A DNA stretch of 33,465 nt from an uncultured Acidobacteriia bacterium. Its GTDB lineage: Bacteria; Acidobacteriota; Terriglobia; Bryobacterales; Bryobacteraceae. This document shows, in pieces, positions 1 through 6,388 of the stretch. Both the position numbers and the translations under genes were made by a program. The stretch is from positions 1 through 33,465 of the forward strand of contig CAIQWJ010000008.1 of assembly GCA_903875575.1 (NCBI GenBank), written 5' to 3'. The notes under the pieces were generated by a model. It saw only the letters and a list, made by a program, of their open reading frames with translations, was not told where the DNA came from and searched no databases. Every line of letters starts with the position of its first letter. The first letter of the stretch is position 1.

Positions 1-251
1 GCCTTCATCCTTGCCGCATGCCCCATCTCCAGCCTCGCCGCATGAGGCCTCAGGTGCTGGTAAATCCAGTGACTGAAAAGCGTCGCTTCCATCGCTCCAT
101 GCCAGGGCCGAGGTAACGTCATCACCCATTCGTCCAGCGCAGCTCGTGTCGCTTTTATGGTCCCTTCGCGAATGATCGTTCCGTCCAGCTTCTTCACGCA
201 GTACGCGATAACTTGCTTATGCACGTCCAATCCGACAAAATGTTCTTGCAT
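1..251 (-). mobile_element. IS110-family transposase, N-terminal part (runs off the window)
   Basis: Reading leftward from an ATG at 249-251, the frame is open to the window edge (83 codons). It begins MQEHFVGLDVHKQVIAYC and continues with GTIIREGTIKATRAALDEW. This is the typical start of the DEDD/RuvC-like domain of IS110 transposases, whose first catalytic Asp lies in the GLDVHK motif. IS110 enzymes move by a recombinase mechanism guided by a bridge RNA made from a noncoding end of the element. The C-terminal Tnp_20 domain with the catalytic serine lies outside the window, so intactness cannot be judged. The SD sequence GGAG lies about 8 nt upstream, inside a hairpin (see 257-309). Confidence 0.85.
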
Positions 252-256
252 AGGCT

Positions 257-309
257 TTCTCCATAATCAGGATTCTCGGGCTCTTCCGGCCCTCCCTGAT
301 TATGGAGAA
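257..309 (-). promoter_or_regulatory. 15-bp perfect hairpin covering the transposase ribosome binding site
   Basis: Positions 257-271 and 295-309 are perfect 15-bp inverted repeats (TTCTCCATAATCAGG and its complement) around a 23-nt loop. In the transposase sense strand the second arm contains GGAG, the apparent SD sequence, a few nt before the ATG at 251. A folded mRNA would hide the SD. Hiding the start site in this way is known in IS10, IS50 and IS200, where it stops expression from outside transcripts. In IS110-group elements the upstream noncoding end can also encode the bridge RNA, so the hairpin could be part of that RNA. Confidence 0.6.
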
Positions 310-329
310 TTCCGAATAGCCCTTACCTA

Positions 330-361
330 CCCATCCAAACAGGAAGGAGCGGCACTCAAAC
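330..361. repeat. Diverged single copy of the repeat found at 17702-18124
   Basis: CCCATCCAAAC followed by AAGGAGCGGCACTCAAAC matches the motif at 17702 and 17951 (CCATCCGAAC ... AAGGAGCGGCACCCAAAC), with the same order and nearly the same spacing. It lies in the noncoding stretch between the IS110 end and the small ORF at 378. This shows the motif is dispersed and not confined to the act operon. Confidence 0.5.
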
Positions 362-377
362 TTACGTCTGGAGCACA

Positions 378-584
378 ATGAGCCAGCTCACGCCAATCCA
401 AGGGATCTTTTTCTATGGGCAGCTTTCAATGAACGTATTCTTCGGCACCTGGTTTGGACGAACAGCGTTCTTCCCGAAGCCAACCGACAACCTCACGCGA
501 CGTCGCCGCCTGATTCACGGCATCGGCGCAGTACTTTTTGGAATCGACCTGCTGTTACACATTCTCTATTGGCCCGGTCGATGA
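378..584 (+). CDS. Small hypothetical protein with hydrophobic segments
   Basis: A 68-residue frame with a good SD (GGAG, 5 nt before the ATG). The protein has an N-terminal aromatic/hydrophobic part (IQGIFFYGQLSMNVFFGTWF), a basic stretch (TRRRR, residues about 41-45) and a second hydrophobic helix (residues 47-65). It could therefore be a small membrane protein with a positively charged loop. It overlaps the 3' end of the PhyH gene on the other strand by 19 nt. I recognise no family. It may be a chance ORF next to the IS110 end. Confidence 0.4.
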   Translation: MSQLTPIQGIFFYGQLSMNVFFGTWFGRTAFFPKPTDNLTRRRRLIHGIGAVLFGIDLLLHILYWPGR

Positions 585-1309
585 TCCGTGGCATCCCGAG
601 GCAGCCAGCAAAGCCCCCCAGACAGATCTGCACAGGCATAGTCGATGTGAATGACGCGACGATGCACCGCACCGGAAGTTCTGGGCGACGACGAATGCAG
701 CAAAAGTGGACGCATCAAGACCACGCCACCTCGCCCCACCTCGCAACACACAGATGAAACATCGCGTTGAAGTTCCGCAATCGCCGGCGCATTGAGGCGT
801 CCGAGCTTATGAGTCCCGGGCAGCACCCGCAGCGCGCCATTAGATTCCGGACAGTCATCCAGGTGAATCCGCCCCGACACCATCCCCTCGAGGACTGACA
901 CCGGTGGCTGAACATGGCAAACTCCAGCCTTGACGCTCCACGGCCCGAATCCATCGACCTCTCTCCGGGCTGCCACGCAGATCGTCAAATCCTGATGCCA
1001 CGGCACCAGCCAGTTCGCACCGTCCGTCTTGTCGAAGAGCGTCGCACGAACAGGAAAGCAACGCCGCCCCGGCTCCGCAGGTGCCAGCGACACAACCTTG
1101 GAAGACTGAGCCAGCGCACGGATCGCAGGCGACAATTCCAGCAAATTGCGAACAGCATACACGCCCTTCCGGCTACGAACGCCGTCGCTCGCCTCGATCT
1201 CCGAAAGGACCGATATCATGCCGTCGACTTCGTCAGTAGTGAAGACGTCCGGAACAATGGCGAAACCATCCTTCTCAAGTTGTCCTGAATCGGCTATCGT
1301 TGCAGTCAT
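566..1309 (-). CDS. PhyH-type Fe(II)/2-oxoglutarate dioxygenase
   Basis: A 247-residue protein of the phytanoyl-CoA dioxygenase (PhyH) superfamily. These enzymes hydroxylate small substrates using Fe(II), O2 and 2-oxoglutarate. The iron-binding H-x-D motif is visible as PWHQD (His105, Asp107). The distal His is in LLLHSSSPR (His205), and an Arg for 2-oxoglutarate lies near HRRVIHIDY (about 217-225). The N-terminus LEKDGFAIVPDVFTTDEV is the usual family start. The frame is open further upstream, but the ATG at 1309 is preceded by GGAG at about 8 nt and begins the conserved region, so I prefer it. It lies 19 nt after the zeta-toxin gene and may share its transcript. The substrate is unknown. 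Confidence 0.8.
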   Translation of the reverse strand: MTATIADSGQLEKDGFAIVPDVFTTDEVDGMISVLSEIEASDGVRSRKGVYAVRNLLELSPAIRALAQSSKVVSLAPAEPGRRCFPVRATLFDKTDGANWLVPWHQDLTICVAARREVDGFGPWSVKAGVCHVQPPVSVLEGMVSGRIHLDDCPESNGALRVLPGTHKLGRLNAPAIAELQRDVSSVCCEVGRGGVVLMRPLLLHSSSPRTSGAVHRRVIHIDYACADLSGGLCWLPRDATDHRPGQ

Positions 1310-1328
1310 GCTCAATACTCCGAGTAAA

Positions 1329-1919
1329 TCAACTCGGCGTGTGTCCTGCGCCGGCAAGAGCTGCAACCACCCGCGCCACCCACTCAGGCTCATCCTCCGC
1401 CCGCCAAACGATAACCCCGTCTCGAACTTCCAGCACCTTCCGTGCCGCGGCCCGTGTATTGTCAAACAGAGCCGCTTCGTCCGCCAACCTCAACGCAGCC
1501 GGCAGATTCTGAAGGCTGCGGTCGTATCGTCGTCGGACGTCCTCATCCGGCACGTCGTGCCCGCCGTTTGCCACCCGTTCTCGAACACGTTCAATATTCC
1601 AATCGGGATTCTCGACACATACGTAAACCAGTCGTACGACAAAGCCGCGCTCGCGAGCCTGCCGCATGGTCTCGATAATACTTGCGTTGGAAAGCGTAGT
1701 CTCGATCGCGAAGCTTTCCCCATCCCTGAGGTACTCGCGAGTCCTGCGAATCACCTCTCTTGCTGCCTCAATTGACGCCAAGCGAAGGTCCGCAGGGTTA
1801 ATCCTCCGCGCGACGGCGTCCGGATCCAGGAGATTGTCGCGCCCTTCGAACTTGAGCATCCGGGTAATGCTACTCTTCCCTGAGCCGTTCGGGCCGCCGA
1901 TCACCGTCAGATGTGGCAC
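1329..1919 (-). CDS. Zeta-toxin-like P-loop kinase
   Basis: A 196-residue P-loop protein. The Walker A motif is GGPNGSGKS at residues 8-16. The motif FAIETTLSN (70-78), with the catalytic-type acidic residue E73, is typical of zeta toxins and related kinases. Several Arg residues in the middle (RRRYDRS) fit phosphate contacts. Zeta toxins phosphorylate UDP-GlcNAc and so poison cell-wall synthesis; relatives in this superfamily act on other small molecules. It starts 3 nt after the small upstream ORF (1923-2156), the arrangement expected of an antitoxin-toxin pair. Alternative: a housekeeping kinase-like ATPase. Confidence 0.8.
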   Translation of the reverse strand: MPHLTVIGGPNGSGKSSITRMLKFEGRDNLLDPDAVARRINPADLRLASIEAAREVIRRTREYLRDGESFAIETTLSNASIIETMRQARERGFVVRLVYVCVENPDWNIERVRERVANGGHDVPDEDVRRRYDRSLQNLPAALRLADEAALFDNTRAAARKVLEVRDGVIVWRAEDEPEWVARVVAALAGAGHTPS

Positions 1920-1922
1920 GCG

Positions 1923-2156
1923 CTAAGCGGCGTTCCTGCCGAGTTCACGCAGCACTTCGTAATGGTTCTCACGAGGAGCTCCTGCTTTGAACCGGATCTC
2001 GAAGATTCGACCATCCGGACGCTCCATAACATCCCGACCCGAAACAGAATCGTGATAGAACAGCGGCACACCGGCCGCCAGCGTTTCTCTGCGTGCCTGT
2101 TCTATAGCGGCCTCTACCGTTCGCGTCAAACCACCATCAAAAAAGCCAGTTTCCAT
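1923..2156 (-). CDS. Probable antitoxin partner of the zeta-like protein
   Basis: A 77-residue protein with a strong SD (GGAAGG about 5 nt before the ATG). An N-terminal amphipathic helix (TRTVEAAIEQARRETLAAG) is followed by a beta-hairpin-like part (LFYHDSVSGRDVMERPDGR) and IFEIRF. Small proteins of this shape often precede stand-alone zeta-like kinases. It is not recognisably the classic epsilon antitoxin. The function is inferred only from its size and its 3-nt spacing from the kinase gene. Confidence 0.6.
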   Translation of the reverse strand: METGFFDGGLTRTVEAAIEQARRETLAAGVPLFYHDSVSGRDVMERPDGRIFEIRFKAGAPRENHYEVLRELGRNAA

Positions 2157-2189
2157 AAAGAACCTTCCCCATAATACCGCGTTTCACCC

Positions 2190-2975
2190 CTACCCCACCC
2201 GCCCCGTAACCGCCCCCATAGCCAGCGTCTGCCGCACCAACCCGGTCTTCACCCAAGCCCCATACACCTCCCCCGCAGCCCGGCACTCCGCCTCCGAACA
2301 AAACCCCGCCTCCACCACCTGCGCCCCCACATGCTCAATCACGCCCAGCCAAATCGCCGCCCGCCCCTCAAAATCCGCCTCCCCCCGCTCCGTCACCTCA
2401 TCCTGCCCGCAACTCGCAATCTCCTCCAAACCCGCCGCCCCAAACAGCCCCGGCAAATGCGCCGCCATCGCGTTATCCCATCCATTCGCTTCCCGCCACG
2501 CCAGAAACGCCCGATAGAAAACCCCAAACTCCTCCGGCACCTCCGGGCTCCACCCATTCCGCACATGGTCGTAATCCAGCACCACCACCAGCCCACCCAC
2601 CCGCGCAGCCCGAACCATCCCGGCCATTGCCAACCCCGGCGCAGCAATCCACTGCAACGTCCGCGCCGCAGTCACCACATCAAACTCCCCGCAAAAATCC
2701 AGCCCCATCGCATCCGCCGTCAGAAACGAAAGATTCCCCAACCCACCATGCATCTCCCGCGCCCGCGCCAGATTCCGCTCATCCTTATCCACCCCCACCA
2801 CGCGCCCCTCCGGCCCCACCGCCTCAGCAATCCCCGCCGTAATCGCCCCGGTCCCGCATCCCACATCCAGCACCGCCATCCCCGGCCGCAGCAACCCCGC
2901 CAGCACCCGATGATCCCCCCGAAGCGTCCGGCGATCCAGAATCTTCGGATCTGATTGATGCGTCTGTTCGCTCAT
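2190..2975 (-). CDS. Class I SAM-dependent methyltransferase
   Basis: A 261-residue Rossmann-fold methyltransferase. Motif I is VLDVGCGTG (residues about 36-44). The acidic residue ending strand 2 is in VVGVDKDERNLARA, and motif II-like FDVVTAARTLQWI and motif III-like RVGGLVVVLDYD follow. This places it in the Methyltransf_25/11 (UbiE-like) group that methylates small molecules. The substrate cannot be told. It is divergent from the DUF1801 gene, with about 35 bp between the starts. Third codon positions are extremely C-rich, even for this window. Confidence 0.85.
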   Translation of the reverse strand: MSEQTHQSDPKILDRRTLRGDHRVLAGLLRPGMAVLDVGCGTGAITAGIAEAVGPEGRVVGVDKDERNLARAREMHGGLGNLSFLTADAMGLDFCGEFDVVTAARTLQWIAAPGLAMAGMVRAARVGGLVVVLDYDHVRNGWSPEVPEEFGVFYRAFLAWREANGWDNAMAAHLPGLFGAAGLEEIASCGQDEVTERGEADFEGRAAIWLGVIEHVGAQVVEAGFCSEAECRAAGEVYGAWVKTGLVRQTLAMGAVTGRVG

Positions 2976-3010
2976 AAAGCCCCCTCAAATTGTGCCATAA
3001 TCGCAAAACA

Positions 3011-3526
3011 GTGCCCGCCAAATCCAAACCCGTTCAGACCGTGGCCGACTACCTCGCCACCCTCCCCGAAGACCGCCGCGCCGCCCTCAACGCCGTCCGC
3101 GAAGTCATCCGCCGCCATCTCGACCCAATCTACGAAGAAGGCATCACCTACGGCATGATCGGCTACTACGTCCCGCACTCCGTCTACCCCGCCGGATACC
3201 ACTGCGACCCCAAACTCCCCCTGCCCTTCATCAACCTCGGCTCCACCAAAACCGCCATGTCGCTCCACCTCATGCCCCTCTACACCGGTGGCGACCCTAC
3301 CGGCCCCGCAGCCAAACTAAACGAATGGTTCCGCGCCGAGTGGGCCAAAACCGGCCTTAAGCTCGATATGGGCCAGGCCTGCCTCCGCTTCAAAAAGCTC
3401 GAAGACCTCCCGCTCCCCCTCATCGGCAAGACCGTCGCCAAAGTGCCTGCAGCCAAATGGATAGCCATCAACGAAGCCTTCGCCAAACTACGTCAAACCC
3501 GTAAACCCGCCGCCAAAAAGAAATAG
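3011..3526 (+). CDS. DUF1801 family protein
   Basis: A 171-residue protein if it starts at the GTG at 3011; a TTG at 2990 would add seven residues. The N-terminal helix VADYLATLPEDRRAALNAVR and the following core (YEEGITYGMIGYYVP, FINLGSTKTAMSLHLM) are typical of DUF1801/YdhG-like proteins, a small alpha/beta fold of uncertain function. Some members have been proposed as iron chaperones. The C-terminus is lysine-rich (KKK end). No clear SD precedes either start, so the message may be leaderless. Confidence 0.75.
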   Translation: MPAKSKPVQTVADYLATLPEDRRAALNAVREVIRRHLDPIYEEGITYGMIGYYVPHSVYPAGYHCDPKLPLPFINLGSTKTAMSLHLMPLYTGGDPTGPAAKLNEWFRAEWAKTGLKLDMGQACLRFKKLEDLPLPLIGKTVAKVPAAKWIAINEAFAKLRQTRKPAAKKK

Positions 3527-3670
3527 TCCGGATTTCCCGCCTCTACCTCCAAAACAATCACCTCCCTGGTCCTCCAATTGCCATAGCTCAGGCTGTGACG
3601 CTGGAAACATTACTACTTTCAAGATCCAGCAGCGTCATATCACGCAACTGGCGTGCGCAATGACTCAACT

Positions 3671-4783
3671 ATGAACAACTTTCCCGCAGTTGACCAAATT
3701 CCCCTACCAGCACCGGTCTGGTTACTCAAAGCACTGCACGATCTGACGTTCTCGCTCCATCTCGCCTCCGTCGGATTATTGGTCGGTGGCCTGATCCTCG
3801 CGCTCGCCTTCGCCCTCCTCGGCCGCATGCAGAATGCGCCGGTCATGGTCCAGGCCTCCGGCATGTTGATCCGCCGCCTCCCCACCGTCATGGCCTTCGT
3901 CGTCAACCTCGGCGTCCCCCCGCTGCTCTTCGCCCAGGTTCTTTACGGACGCGCCATCTACACCAGCAGCGTCCTGATTGGCGCTTACTGGATCGCCGTG
4001 ATCTTCCTGTTGATGGGCAGCTACTACGGTCTCTACGTCTCCGCCGGCTTCGCCGCCCGCAAGAAGACGTGGTTCGCCCCCGGCTTCGCCTCGCTGCTCC
4101 TCATCCTGACTGTCGCCTTCATCTACAGCAACAACATGACCCTGATGGTCCGGCCCCAATCCTGGAGCGCCATGTACATGCACAGCCCCGGCGGACTCCA
4201 ACTCAACACATCCGATCCCACCCTCACCCCCCGCTGGCTGTTCTTCATGATCGGCTCCTTCCCCGCCGCCGGTGCCGCCCTCATGCTGATGGCACTCCGC
4301 TCCGGCCTTGCCGATGAACTCTCCGCCTTCCTCACGCGCGCCGGCGGCCTCGTTCTCGCCGTGACCATCGTTCTCCAGGCGCTCCTGGCCCAGATGACTC
4401 TCGGCGCCCAGCCCGGCAACATCGCAGCCACCGTCATGAATGATGCCCTCTATCACACTTTCTTCCTGGGTTGGCTCGCCACCGCCGCACTCCTCGCCGT
4501 TCTTGGCATCCTCGCCTTTGTCGGCAAAAGGGCCAACTCCCTGTTCGGCATCCTGGCCGCTGTCGTGGCCTTCGTCAATGTCGTCTCCACCACCATGGTT
4601 CGCGACGGCATCCGCGATGTCACCCTCCGCGCCGCCGGCTTTGACGTCTGGGACCGTCAGGTCGCCGCCAACTGGTCTGTCATTGGTTTGTTTCTGGTGT
4701 TACTGGTCACTGCCATCGTCGTCATCGCCTGGCTGGTCAGCGTAGCAGGAAAGGCAAAACGAGTGGAGGAAAACTATGCCTGA
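3671..4783 (+). CDS. CydA-like polytopic membrane protein, first gene of a Rieske/cytochrome b operon
   Basis: A 370-residue integral membrane protein with about eight or nine hydrophobic helices. An in-frame GTG at 3653 would add six residues; neither start has a clear SD. It carries two His in helix 1 (LHDLTFSLH, H23 and H30). Read side by side with the N-terminal part of the protein at 6389-7969 it shows the same order of helices and matching blocks (LHDLTFSLHLASVG with FHVMISHFAVGGG; NNMTLMVRPQSW with GILTFMMTPGQTW). It is therefore probably a paralogous CydA-like subunit without the cytochrome c extension. It overlaps the Rieske gene by 8 nt, so the two are surely co-translated. The assignment to the bd-oxidase superfamily is by eye and needs an HMM search. 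Confidence 0.65.
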   Translation: MNNFPAVDQIPLPAPVWLLKALHDLTFSLHLASVGLLVGGLILALAFALLGRMQNAPVMVQASGMLIRRLPTVMAFVVNLGVPPLLFAQVLYGRAIYTSSVLIGAYWIAVIFLLMGSYYGLYVSAGFAARKKTWFAPGFASLLLILTVAFIYSNNMTLMVRPQSWSAMYMHSPGGLQLNTSDPTLTPRWLFFMIGSFPAAGAALMLMALRSGLADELSAFLTRAGGLVLAVTIVLQALLAQMTLGAQPGNIAATVMNDALYHTFFLGWLATAALLAVLGILAFVGKRANSLFGILAAVVAFVNVVSTTMVRDGIRDVTLRAAGFDVWDRQVAANWSVIGLFLVLLVTAIVVIAWLVSVAGKAKRVEENYA

Positions 4784-5273
4784 TGAAATTGTGCCCGGCA
4801 TTGCAAACGACGCGGCTGCAATCGATACCCCCGACGGCAGTCGCCGTACCCTGCTACAGATGGGCATCACCCTGGCCGGTGCTTGTTACGCCGGTGCCAT
4901 CGGCTACCCCGTCTATCGCTATCTGGCCACACCCGCGCGCCGCGCCGAACTCGCCGAAGGCGAAATCACCACCGTCACCATTCCGGCCGCCGGCCTCCCC
5001 GGCCCCGGCACCGCGACAATCTTCCTCTTCGGTTCCCGGCCCACCCTTCTGATCCACCACAAAGACGACAAGTACGTCGCGTTCGACGCCGTCTGCACCC
5101 ACCTCGGCTGCACCGTCGCCTACCAGCCCGATAACAATCGTCTCTTCTGCCCGTGCCACGGCGGCGTCTACGACATCAACACCGGTGCCGTCACCGGCGG
5201 CCCTCCACCCAAGGGCCTCAAATCCTACAAGCTGGAGGTCAAAGGCGATCATGTCGTCGTTTCCAAAGCCTGA
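4776..5273 (+). CDS. Rieske 2Fe-2S protein (bc/b6f type), TAT-exported
   Basis: A 165-residue protein. A twin-arginine signal (SRRTLLQMG, residues 22-30) leads into one membrane helix (about 30-50), which usually stays as an anchor. The cluster-binding motifs are CTHLGC (Cys107, His109) and CPCHGG (Cys125, His128). Cys112 and Cys127 form the disulfide typical of high-potential Rieske proteins. The final GPPPKGLKSY matches the proline loop. The ATG at 4776 has a strong SD (GGAGG) and overlaps the previous stop. The protein would carry electrons from quinol oxidised at cytochrome b to the next haem, here most likely the dihaem domain encoded at 6389-7969, since no c1 gene is present. Confidence 0.93.
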   Translation: MPDEIVPGIANDAAAIDTPDGSRRTLLQMGITLAGACYAGAIGYPVYRYLATPARRAELAEGEITTVTIPAAGLPGPGTATIFLFGSRPTLLIHHKDDKYVAFDAVCTHLGCTVAYQPDNNRLFCPCHGGVYDINTGAVTGGPPPKGLKSYKLEVKGDHVVVSKA

Positions 5274-6363
5274 AATTCCAGGCAAATCATCCCTCGTCGA
5301 TGGCCTGTACAACTGGGCCGATGAACGCCTCGGCCTGACCGACGTCGTCGCCCTCGCCACCCACAAGCAGGTCCCCCAGCACAAGCATTCCTTCTGGTAC
5401 TACTGGGGCGGCATCTCTCTCCTCTGCTTTATCGTGCAGCTTCTGACCGGCGTTCTTCTCCTGGTCTATTACCGCGCAGGCAAAGACGCCTACGAATCCG
5501 TCCGCCAGATCACTTACGATGTCGATTTCGGCTGGCTTATCCGTTCCGCCCATTCCTGGTCGGCCAACATCATGGTGTTCGCCGTCTTCGTCCACATGTT
5601 CTCGGTCTACTTCATGAAGGCCTACAAAAAGCCCCGTGAATTTGGCTGGTGGACCGGCCTCGGCCTCCTCGGCGTCGTCATGATCTTCGGCTTCAGCGGC
5701 TATCTGCTGCCCATGGACGAGCTCTCTTACTTCGCCACTAAAGTCGGACTCCAACTCCCCAGCATGATGCCCGGCGTCGGGACCATCGTCAATAACGTCG
5801 TCCGCGGCGGCCCGTCGGTCGGCGAAAACACTGTACAGCGCTTCTTCGCGCTGCATACGGTCGTCCTGCCCCTGCTCTTCATGCCACTCCTCGGCCTGCA
5901 TCTCGCTCTGGTCCAGAAGCATGGCAATGCACTGCCTCCCGGCGAAGCCGCCAAACCTGCTTCACAGCGCCGCAGCGTCCCCTTCTTCCCCAACTTCTTC
6001 GCCATGGATCTCGCCATGTGGCTGATCGCCCTCAACGTGATCACCATCCTGGCCACCCTCTTCCCGTGGGATCTCGGCAAGCCAGCCGACCCCCTCGCCT
6101 CCGCCCCCGTCGGCATCCACCCCGAGTGGTACTTCATGTCGCAGTTTCAGTTGCTCAAAGGGATGGGCCTGGTTCTTCCCGGCATGATGGGCGAAGTCGC
6201 AGGCATGGGCCTGTTCACAGTCGTCCTGATCTTCTGGGCCTTAATCCCGCTGTTCGATAACGAAACTGTCCTGGGCAAACGCGCCCGCATGGCCACCTGG
6301 TTCGGCCTCATGGTCGTCACCGGCATGCTCGCTTTAACAGTCTGGGGGTACGCAGCCCTATGA
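5251..6363 (+). CDS. Cytochrome b, fused b6/subunit IV type
   Basis: A 370-residue membrane protein starting at the ATG at 5251, inside the end of the Rieske gene (23-nt overlap). The four haem ligands are visible: His101 (SAHSWSAN), His115 (FVHMF), His202 (ALHTV) and His217 (GLHLAL). The 15-residue spacing of the second pair is that of b6f and Gram-positive complexes, not mitochondrial-type bc1 (14). The quinol-site motif is PEWY (291-294). The C-terminal part supplies the subunit IV helices. It oxidises (mena)quinol at the Qo site and recycles electrons through the two b haems. Confidence 0.93.
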   Translation: MSSFPKPEIPGKSSLVDGLYNWADERLGLTDVVALATHKQVPQHKHSFWYYWGGISLLCFIVQLLTGVLLLVYYRAGKDAYESVRQITYDVDFGWLIRSAHSWSANIMVFAVFVHMFSVYFMKAYKKPREFGWWTGLGLLGVVMIFGFSGYLLPMDELSYFATKVGLQLPSMMPGVGTIVNNVVRGGPSVGENTVQRFFALHTVVLPLLFMPLLGLHLALVQKHGNALPPGEAAKPASQRRSVPFFPNFFAMDLAMWLIALNVITILATLFPWDLGKPADPLASAPVGIHPEWYFMSQFQLLKGMGLVLPGMMGEVAGMGLFTVVLIFWALIPLFDNETVLGKRARMATWFGLMVVTGMLALTVWGYAAL

Positions 6364-6388
6364 GCGTAGCGAATGGAGGAACAACAAA

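Noticed and set aside
2331-2954. Plus-strand frame rich in Pro/His/Arg opposite the methyltransferase
   Set aside because: Low-complexity shadow of a C-rich gene; the minus strand has a clear SAM-binding motif.
3776-4456. Long open frame on the minus strand opposite the first CydA-like gene
   Set aside because: It is a shadow caused by GC-rich third positions; its sequence is Gly/Glu/His-rich without motifs, while the plus strand encodes a clear membrane protein.
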